From Clostridia bacterium (GTDB taxonomy: Bacteria; Bacillota; Clostridia; Oscillospirales; CAG-272): 15,217 nucleotides of DNA. The stretch's first letter is position 1. Each line of letters opens with the position of its first letter. This document shows positions 8,074 through 13,034 of this stretch, piece after piece. The position numbers and the translations under genes were made by a program. The notes below the pieces were generated by a model. It was given only the letters and a program-made list of their open reading frames with translations. It had not been told where the DNA came from and did not search any database. Where the stretch lies: NCBI GenBank assembly GCA_900753295.1, contig CAADYQ010000166.1, forward strand, positions 1 to 15,217, read 5' to 3'.

Positions 8074-8088
8074 CCCAAAATTGCAGAT
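8057..8088. promoter_or_regulatory. 12-bp dyad over the brnQ -35 box, candidate operator
   Basis: ATCTGCAATTTT and AAAATTGCAGAT form a perfect 12-bp inverted repeat around the 8-base centre GTCAACCC, which contains most of the -35 box. Read on the plus strand it is also followed by six T, so it could act as a terminator for rightward transcripts, but no rightward gene ends here. An operator is the preferred reading. Confidence 0.5.
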
Positions 8089-8101
8089 TTTTTATTGATC
8101 G

Positions 8102-8199
8102 TAGTGCTACAATTGATGTGAAACTGAGAGAAAGAAAAAAGTGCAAAAGTATAGAAAAAGTGATCGAGACCTGATAGAATAGTTTTAACCACAAAACAA
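8102..8199 (+). repeat. Direct repeat, copy 1 (98 bp)
   Basis: Begins TAGTGCTACAATTGATGTG and ends AACCACAAAACAA. A second copy in the same orientation at 9245-9336 differs by a few substitutions and about 6 missing bases. The last 28 or so bases (GATAGAATAGTTTTAACC and on) are identical. This looks like the end of a mobile element or a duplicated regulatory segment; no matching terminal inverted repeats were found. Confidence 0.7.
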
Positions 8200-8335
8200 A
8201 TCTGACAGAAAGGTCTCGATCACCATGAAAAATTATTTATTTACGTGTTGAGAGTCTTTGCGGAAGACTTTTCCGGTTCCTACAAACAATATTAAGGCGG
8301 TAAAGCACAGGTGTGCTTTACCGCCAAAAAATTGA
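8160..8335 (+). other. Possible IS or leader remnant beyond repeat copy 1; no intact gene
   Basis: A perfect 13-bp inverted repeat, GTGATCGAGACCT (8160-8172) and its complement (8211-8223), encloses 38 bases. Directly after it an ATG at 8225 opens an 8-codon frame (MKNYLFTC, stop), preceded by AAAGG that lies within the second arm region. A small hairpin AGTCTT/AAGACT followed by TTTT comes next (about 8253-8272). The layout could be the 5' end of a deleted transposase gene or a short leader-peptide region. No downstream plus-strand gene exists before 9589, so decay is the simpler reading. Confidence 0.35.
8296..8325 (-). terminator. Hairpin after the lipoprotein gene
   Basis: GGCGGTAAAGCAC and its complement form a perfect 13-bp stem with a 4-base loop (AGGT), 10 bases past the lipoprotein stop. 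The minus-strand tail (TTAATATTG) is a weak T-tract, so termination is likely but not textbook. Confidence 0.6.
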
Positions 8336-8935
8336 TCACTCGATCACACGGGTCGGGAAAATCAATGCGCCGTTCGTGCATCCTTCGATCTGCGCGATGG
8401 GTGCATAGTGGATCCTCATTACCTTTCCATTATCATAAAACCGAACAAAGTAGAAAACATCGTCTATCTCATACACACATATTTTTTCACCTACCGGACT
8501 GTGTTGTTGGGTTTCCAAGAGGTAACAAGTCTCACTGTTTTCGATTTTTGTCAATGTGTTTGCGATTTCTGTGCCTTTAGTTTCATCGGTATGACGGGCG
8601 TGAGTGAGAAAACCTTCGTTGTATTCAATGACCGGTGATGGCGAAGTCGAACCATCGTACAATATATCGTGTATGTATATTTTGCCATTCGCGATCTTAA
8701 TGTCAAGCGAATATTCCCAAGATAATGCACCCTCCTGAATATAAGGTTCGGCGCTGAAGCTGATAACTCCATCATCCTCGGTCGTCACCGGTGCAACCGG
8801 TTGTATTTCACTGCTTTGATTATCCTTCGTGTCATCGTGAATGTTGTCGTTGGTATGGTTGCAACCGACAGAAACGATAAGTAAGATGACTACACCCAAT
8901 ACGAGAAACAAACTGCGCAAATTAAATCTTAGCAT
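8336..8935 (-). CDS. Putative lipoprotein of unknown function
   Basis: A 199-residue protein that I do not recognise. It opens with a lipoprotein signal: a positively charged start, a hydrophobic core (LFLVLGVVILLIV) and a lipobox VSVGC with the lipidated cysteine at residue 25, so it should be anchored to the outer face of the membrane. A polar, Asp/Asn/Thr-rich linker (about 26-55) follows, then a presumably beta-rich domain of about 140 residues with Tyr-rich strands (EYSLDIKIANGKIYIHD; VYEIDDVFYFVRFYDNG). The ATG is supported by AAGGAGG at a spacing of 7. Codon use looks more AT-rich than in the neighbours, and the gene sits between two direct repeats, suggesting acquisition. No good promoter lies directly upstream; the nearest strong one is at 9185-9213, beyond a terminator. 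Confidence 0.8.
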   Translation of the reverse strand: MLRFNLRSLFLVLGVVILLIVSVGCNHTNDNIHDDTKDNQSSEIQPVAPVTTEDDGVISFSAEPYIQEGALSWEYSLDIKIANGKIYIHDILYDGSTSPSPVIEYNEGFLTHARHTDETKGTEIANTLTKIENSETCYLLETQQHSPVGEKICVYEIDDVFYFVRFYDNGKVMRIHYAPIAQIEGCTNGALIFPTRVIE

Positions 8936-8942
8936 AACAGTA

Positions 8943-8949
8943 CCTCCTT
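8943..8949 (-). promoter_or_regulatory. Strong ribosome binding site of the lipoprotein gene
   Basis: AAGGAGG, 7 bases before the ATG at 8935, close to the ideal site. It shows that this isolated gene is still set up for efficient translation. Confidence 0.8.
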
Positions 8950-8999
8950 TACCGAATATAAATTTGAAAATAAATTGGATCGCTTCATTAATGGTGTGG

Positions 9000-9021
9000 G
9001 ATAACCTTTTTCGAAGTTATC
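9000..9021 (-). other. Hairpin directly after the leader terminator
   Basis: GATAACTT and AGGTTATC pair over 8 bp (one G-T) around CGAAAA, just past the T-tract of the 9022-9069 terminator on the minus strand. It may be a second structure element in the lipoprotein leader. Confidence 0.35.
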
Positions 9022-9069
9022 AAAAAACGCACAGACTTGACCGAAGCAAATTCCGATCGGGTCTGTGCG
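9022..9069 (-). terminator. Intrinsic terminator of a minus-strand leader or small RNA
   Basis: On the minus strand CGCACAGAC (9061-9069) pairs with GTCTGTGCG (9028-9036), with an inner CCGA/TCGG element, and is followed by TTTTTT (9022-9027). It lies about 87 bases upstream of the lipoprotein start and about 110-150 bases downstream of a strong promoter. Confidence 0.75.
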
Positions 9070-9178
9070 CCGCACTGTTTTTTATACACTTGAAATAGAC
9101 TTTCTTCACGAAAAACTCGGCGGCAATCAGCATTCCGGTTGTCGGGTTTCGCTTCTGACTGTACAACTATCCTATTGT
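9022..9178 (-). ncRNA. Candidate small RNA or terminated 5' leader (about 155 nt)
   Basis: Bounded by the promoter at 9185-9213 and the terminator at 9022-9069. The predicted 5' end folds at once: GTACAA and TTGTAC pair around an 8-base loop (9161-9180). A 37-codon frame from an ATG at 9133 (MLIAAEFFVKKVYF and on, stop at 9020-9022) has only a weak binding site and runs through the terminator stem, so I treat it as doubtful. The transcript could be an independent RNA or the attenuated leader of the lipoprotein gene, which has no other clear promoter. It matches no riboswitch class that I can recognise by eye. Confidence 0.4.
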
Positions 9179-9184
9179 ACCAAC

Positions 9185-9213
9185 ATTTTATCATACGAAA
9201 TGGTTTGTGTCAA
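9185..9213 (-). promoter_or_regulatory. Strong sigma-A promoter upstream of the lipoprotein leader
   Basis: Minus strand: TTGACA (9208-9213), 17 bases, TAAAAT (9185-9190). The predicted start is near 9178. Confidence 0.75.
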
Positions 9214-9244
9214 GTATATTTCCAAAAAAATTAAACAAGTTTCA

Positions 9245-9336
9245 TAGTACTACAATTGATGTGTGACTAAGAGAAAAAAGCAAAAGTATAAAAAAAGTGA
9301 TCGATATCTGATAGAATAGTTTTAACCACAAAACAA
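9245..9336 (+). repeat. Direct repeat, copy 2 (92 bp)
   Basis: Begins TAGTACTACAATTGATGTG and ends AACCACAAAACAA, in the same orientation as copy 1 at 8102-8199. The segment matching the first arm of the copy-1 inverted repeat reads GTGATCGATATCT here, and the second arm is absent, because similarity stops at 9336. The two copies bracket the lipoprotein region. Confidence 0.7.
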
Positions 9337-9540
9337 TGCGCGTGTATGCCTCATCACAAGCGGCGCGCTTGTCATGCTTGCTTCCCCACATCGCCGGTCC
9401 CGATTCGATACAGCGGGCAATGCCTTTGATCGAGGCGATAGTTTTCATATACGCTTTACCCGCCATGCTACGCCCGCAAAACGGCTTCCGTATCGGACAC
9501 GAAATTCTTAAAATAAATTCATTTTATCTTATTATTCGAA
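9337..9540. other. Short GC-rich stretch without a recognised gene
   Basis: The composition returns to that of the host exactly where repeat copy 2 ends. On the minus strand an ATG at about 9466 opens a frame with codon-like composition (MAGKAYMKTIASIKGIARCI and on, about 44 residues) that then runs into the repeat and ends at 9242. It resembles the 5' part of a gene cut off by the repeat, but I cannot name it and the binding site is poor. Confidence 0.25.
9509..9526. promoter_or_regulatory. AT-rich dyad at the tetR-family promoter, candidate operator
   Basis: TAAAAT and ATTTTA flank a 6-base centre (18 bp in all), overlapping the expected -35 position of the regulator promoter. This is where an autorepressing TetR protein might bind. 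The arms are short and AT-only, so chance is possible. Confidence 0.25.
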
Positions 9541-9549
9541 TGGTATAAT
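9541..9549 (+). promoter_or_regulatory. Extended -10 promoter of the TetR-family gene
   Basis: TGG followed by a perfect TATAAT (9544-9549); no good -35 box is present at the normal distance, which is usual for extended -10 promoters. The start should be near 9556. Confidence 0.6.
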
Positions 9550-9588
9550 CCTCTTAAGGCAAATGACTCAACGGAGGATATACCGCGC

Positions 9589-10155
9589 ATGGCAAACTTC
9601 ACAAAGCAGGCTATAAAGGCATCGTTCATCAAGCTGCTGAACGAACAGCCGCTAAACAAAATAAGCGTCCGCAGCATAGTTGAGGACTGCGGAATAAACC
9701 GGAACTCCTTTTACTATCATTTTCAGGACATTCCGTCCCTTATCGGCGAGATAGTAAAGGAGGAGATCGATGCGCTTGTGGCAAAGTATCCCACGATAAA
9801 TTCTATCGATGAATGCGTAAGCGTTGCGCTGAAATTAACCCTTGAAAACAAGCGCGCGGTGCTCCATATATACAATTCGGTAAACCGCGACATTTACGAG
9901 CGTTATCTCATGCGCATATGCGAGTACGTCATTACAACATACCTCGACACCGCATTCGGCAGAGAAGGCGTCAGCGAGCGCGACCGCGCCGCCGCGATAC
10001 GTTTTCTCAAATGCGAGCTTTTCGGGCTGTCCTTCGACTGGATCGAAAACGGCATGAAGGACGATGCAATAGAGGAGATAACTTACATAACCTCGCTTTG
10101 CCGCGGTCTTTCCGCCGAGCTGATACGCCGCTGCCGCGAACACAACGGAAAATAA
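9589..10155 (+). CDS. TetR/AcrR-family transcriptional regulator
   Basis: A 188-residue regulator. The N-terminal DNA-binding domain covers about residues 1-50: FTKQAIKASFIKLLNEQPLNKISVRSIVEDCGINRNSFYYHFQDIPSLI, written here in its parts as helix 1 (FTKQAIKASFIKLLNE), the turn helix ISVRSIVEDCG and the recognition helix INRNSFYYHF. The remaining 140 residues are helical and should form the dimer and ligand domain, which is too divergent to suggest a ligand. The ATG at 9589 has GGAGG 11 bases upstream (9573-9577). The gene has its own promoter and terminator and lies directly before the HdeD-MMPL-coiled-coil unit in the same direction, the usual place for a local repressor of an efflux or envelope operon. 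It probably represses that unit and itself. Confidence 0.9.
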   Translation: MANFTKQAIKASFIKLLNEQPLNKISVRSIVEDCGINRNSFYYHFQDIPSLIGEIVKEEIDALVAKYPTINSIDECVSVALKLTLENKRAVLHIYNSVNRDIYERYLMRICEYVITTYLDTAFGREGVSERDRAAAIRFLKCELFGLSFDWIENGMKDDAIEEITYITSLCRGLSAELIRRCREHNGK

Positions 10156-10179
10156 CACTATCAAATAGGCAACTCACCG

Positions 10180-10214
10180 CCCGCTGTCTGATTTTACGGC
10201 AGCGGGATTTTTTT
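10180..10214 (+). terminator. Intrinsic terminator of the TetR-family gene
   Basis: CCCGCTG pairs with CAGCGGG, extended by two inner pairs, with a loop of about 9 bases, followed by ATTTTTTT. It separates the regulator from the downstream operon, which has its own promoter right after. Confidence 0.88.
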
Positions 10215-10219
10215 GTCCA

Positions 10220-10248
10220 TTGGCAGAAGCCCCCGATGCTGATATACT
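10220..10248 (+). promoter_or_regulatory. Promoter of the HdeD-MMPL-coiled-coil operon
   Basis: TTGGCA (10220-10225), 17 bases, TATACT (10243-10248), predicting a start near 10255. An imperfect dyad GTGTGC/GCGCAC (10249-10270) lies over the start region and may be the TetR site, though this is weak. Confidence 0.75.
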
Positions 10249-10286
10249 GTGTGCTGTAAAAAGAGCGCACGGAAGGAGGAATTAAA

Positions 10287-10880
10287 ATGCGACTGCGTTC
10301 CACCGCGCCGATAAGAACGGCAAAGATAGGGTATATCGTGATGTCGCTCGCGCTTTGCGCGTTCGGCATAATACTCATCGTAATGCCGGATATATCGGCA
10401 AAAATACTCGGCATCGTATGCGGTATAATGATAACCGCCTTCGGATGCGTAAGACTGATAGGATATTTTTCAAAGGATCTTTACCGGCTGGCGTTTCAGT
10501 ATGATCTGCCGCTCGGGATACTGCTTATCATACTCGGCATTATCATGCTCGCCCGTCCCGGCAGTCTTATGACGTTCGTATGTGTCTCGGTAGGGCTTTA
10601 CATCCTGACCGACAGTCTGTTTAAGATCCGCATCTCAGCCGAGGCACGAAAATTCGGACTGCGCGAATGGTGGCTGATACTTGCCATGGCGGTAATCGCC
10701 GCCGTATGCGGGCTTTTGCTGCTCATCCGCCCCGGCGAGGGTTCAAAGCTGCTCGTAACCGTGCTCGGCATTTCGCTGCTTGCCGAGGGCATAATGAGCC
10801 TTGCTACCGTTCTGACGGCGGTCAAGATCATACGCCACCAGCAGCCTGACGTTATCGAAGCGGAATGGACCGAGCTGTGA
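10287..10880 (+). CDS. HdeD/DUF308-family membrane protein
   Basis: A 197-residue protein with six membrane helices at about residues 14-33, 40-60, 74-92, 94-112, 127-146 and 153-175. It is built of three tandem helix-pair repeats, each with a Gly-rich helix ending in a Pro (VMPD, ARPG, IRPG) followed by a helix containing spaced glycines; this is the DUF308 pattern of HdeD, an acid-resistance membrane protein in E. coli whose mechanism is unclear. The last 20 residues are polar and acidic (VIEAEWTEL). AAGGAGG lies 7 bases before the ATG, the best site in this operon. It is the first gene of a three-gene unit and lies 39 bases upstream of the MMPL gene. A role in envelope stress or as a helper of the transporter is an inference from position. 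Confidence 0.85.
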   Translation: MRLRSTAPIRTAKIGYIVMSLALCAFGIILIVMPDISAKILGIVCGIMITAFGCVRLIGYFSKDLYRLAFQYDLPLGILLIILGIIMLARPGSLMTFVCVSVGLYILTDSLFKIRISAEARKFGLREWWLILAMAVIAAVCGLLLLIRPGEGSKLLVTVLGISLLAEGIMSLATVLTAVKIIRHQQPDVIEAEWTEL

Positions 10881-10919
10881 TCCCTCCGCGCGCATCATCA
10901 AAGAAAGGACATCTGTAAA

Positions 10920-13013
10920 ATGCGTTTTTCAAAAGCGGTCGTTAAATACCGCGTTCCGATCCTGATCCTTGCTCTTCTCCTTATGATACCGTCGGTATTC
11001 GGCATGATAGGCACGCGCATAAACTACGATATGCTTGACTATCTGCCGGACGACATGGACACCGTCATAGGGCAGGATGAGCTTATGAAGGATTTCGGCA
11101 AGGGTGCGTTCTCTCTTATAATAGTTGAGGATATGCCCGCCAAGGATACCGCACGGCTGTGCGAGAAGCTGAAAAAGGTCGATCACGTTGAAACAGTACT
11201 GTGGTATTCGACGCTGGCTGACGTGAGCATCCCGATGGAGCTTTTGCCGGACGAGATATACCGGGAGTTCAACACCGACCACTCGACAATGCTAGCGGTA
11301 TTCTTTGACACGTCCACGTCCGCCGATGTGACTATGGATGCGATACGCGAGATACGCTCGATAGCGGGATCGCAGTGCTTTGTCTCCGGTATGTCGGCGC
11401 TCGTAACAGACCTGAAGGATCTTTGCGAAGCAGAGGAGCCGATATACGTAGGGCTTGCGGTGCTGTTTGCCTGTCTTGCCATGCTACTGTTCCTTGACGG
11501 CTGGCTCGTACCGTTCGTATTTCTTGCCTCTATCGGCATGATGATACTCCTCAACCTCGGCACGAACTATTTCTTCGGCGAGATATCCTACATAACCAAG
11601 GCGCTGTCCGCGGTGCTTCAGCTCGCCGTGACCATGGACTATTCCATCTTCCTGTGGCACAGCTACAACGAGCAGCGCGAAAAGACCGAAGACAAAAACG
11701 AGGCAATGGCGGCGGCGATAAACGAAACGCTGACGTCGGTCATCGGCAGCTCGGTGACGACCGTTGCAGGCTTTGCCGCGCTCTGCTTTATGACATTCAC
11801 GCTCGGGCGCGACCTCGGCATCGTAATGGCAAAGGGCGTAATACTCGGCGTGATCGGCTGTGTGACGGTCCTGCCGGCGATGATACTTGTTTTCGATAAG
11901 CCCTTGCGCGCCACCAAGCACCGCTCGCTCATCCCCGATATGACAAAGCTCGCGCGCGGCGTCGTAAAGGTCTTTCCCGTATTTCTCGTTATATTCGCGC
12001 TGCTGATCCCGCCCGCGTATTACGGCTACAAAAAGACGAACCGCGAGGTCTACTACGACATGGGGCAGTGTCTGCCCGAGGACATGGAATACGTTATCGC
12101 CAACTCCAAGCTCTCCGATGAATTCGATATAGCGTCCACGCACATGGTGCTTGTGGATTCAAAGCTCCCGTCACGCTCGGTGCGCAAAATGATAGACGAA
12201 ATGAACGAGGTAGACGGCGTGAAATACGTGCTGGGGCTTGAGTCGGTGCTCGGCTCACGCGTTCCGGAGGAGATACTTCCCGACAGCATACGCAGTATAC
12301 TGAAAAGCGACAAATGGGAGCTTCTGCTTATAAACTCGGAATACAAGGTAGCGAGCGACAATGTAAACGCGCAGATCGACAGCCTCAACAGTATACTCAA
12401 GAAATACGATCCGACCGGAATGCTTATCGGCGAAGCGCCGTGCATGAAGGACATGATCGAGACCACCGACCGTGACTTCAAAGTCGTCAACGCGGTGTCG
12501 ATAGCGGCAATATTCGTGATAATCGCGCTCGTGGAAAAGAGCATCACCCTGCCGTTCATACTCATAGCCGTGATCGAGCTTGCAATATTCATAAACCTCG
12601 GACTTCCCCACTACCTCGGTCAGTCGCTGCCCTTTATCGCTCCGATATGCATAAGCACGATACAGCTCGGCGCGACGGTAGACTACGCGATACTTATGAC
12701 GACAAGGTACAAATCCGAACGCCTTGCCGGGAACGACAAGCGTGCGTCGGTTGTGACCGCGCTCGCGACCTCGATACCGTCGATAATCGTATCCGGCATG
12801 GGGCTGTTTGCAGCCACCTTCGGAGTTGCGGTATATTCGGATATAGACATAATAAGCTCCATGTGTATGCTGATGGCGCGCGGAGCCGTAGTAAGTATGC
12901 TGTGCGTTATCTTCATACTTCCCGCTCTGCTTATGCTTTGTGACCGCGCCGTATGCGCGACCACGCTTGACCTGCGCGTTCTGCGCAAAAATAAAAAAGG
13001 CAGCAATGCCTGA
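10920..13013 (+). CDS. MMPL-family RND transporter
   Basis: A 697-residue membrane protein made of two similar halves, each with one helix, an extracytoplasmic domain and five more helices, for about 12 in all. Helix 4 of the first half carries TMDYSIFLWH (D240-Y241) and the matching helix of the second half TVDYAILMTT (D588-Y589), the Asp-Tyr pairs that in MmpL3-type proteins carry the proton relay, so proton-driven export is likely. Conserved helix-1 neighbours are RINYDMLDYLPDDM and, in the second half, REVYYDMGQCLPEDM. Known relatives export lipids, glycolipids or hydrophobic compounds; the substrate here is unknown. The short loops and the lack of a C-terminal domain make it smaller than mycobacterial MmpL3. 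AAAGG lies 11 bases upstream of the ATG. The gene ends 21 bases before the coiled-coil gene. Confidence 0.92.
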   Translation: MRFSKAVVKYRVPILILALLLMIPSVFGMIGTRINYDMLDYLPDDMDTVIGQDELMKDFGKGAFSLIIVEDMPAKDTARLCEKLKKVDHVETVLWYSTLADVSIPMELLPDEIYREFNTDHSTMLAVFFDTSTSADVTMDAIREIRSIAGSQCFVSGMSALVTDLKDLCEAEEPIYVGLAVLFACLAMLLFLDGWLVPFVFLASIGMMILLNLGTNYFFGEISYITKALSAVLQLAVTMDYSIFLWHSYNEQREKTEDKNEAMAAAINETLTSVIGSSVTTVAGFAALCFMTFTLGRDLGIVMAKGVILGVIGCVTVLPAMILVFDKPLRATKHRSLIPDMTKLARGVVKVFPVFLVIFALLIPPAYYGYKKTNREVYYDMGQCLPEDMEYVIANSKLSDEFDIASTHMVLVDSKLPSRSVRKMIDEMNEVDGVKYVLGLESVLGSRVPEEILPDSIRSILKSDKWELLLINSEYKVASDNVNAQIDSLNSILKKYDPTGMLIGEAPCMKDMIETTDRDFKVVNAVSIAAIFVIIALVEKSITLPFILIAVIELAIFINLGLPHYLGQSLPFIAPICISTIQLGATVDYAILMTTRYKSERLAGNDKRASVVTALATSIPSIIVSGMGLFAATFGVAVYSDIDIISSMCMLMARGAVVSMLCVIFILPALLMLCDRAVCATTLDLRVLRKNKKGSNA

Positions 13014-13034
13014 CAGAAAGGATATGCTTCTGAT

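Noticed and set aside
8077..8093. Plus-strand terminator reading of the brnQ dyad with six T
   Set aside because: No plus-strand gene or promoter lies to its left, and the dyad sits exactly over the brnQ -35 box, so an operator explains it better.
9020..9133. 37-codon minus-strand frame within the leader
   Set aside because: Weak ribosome binding site, and the frame passes through the terminator stem and T-tract, so translation as a functional protein is unlikely.
11484..12143. Minus-strand open frame of 219 codons inside the MMPL gene
   Set aside because: It is a shadow of the MMPL coding frame, His/Arg/Tyr-rich without any motif or ribosome binding site.
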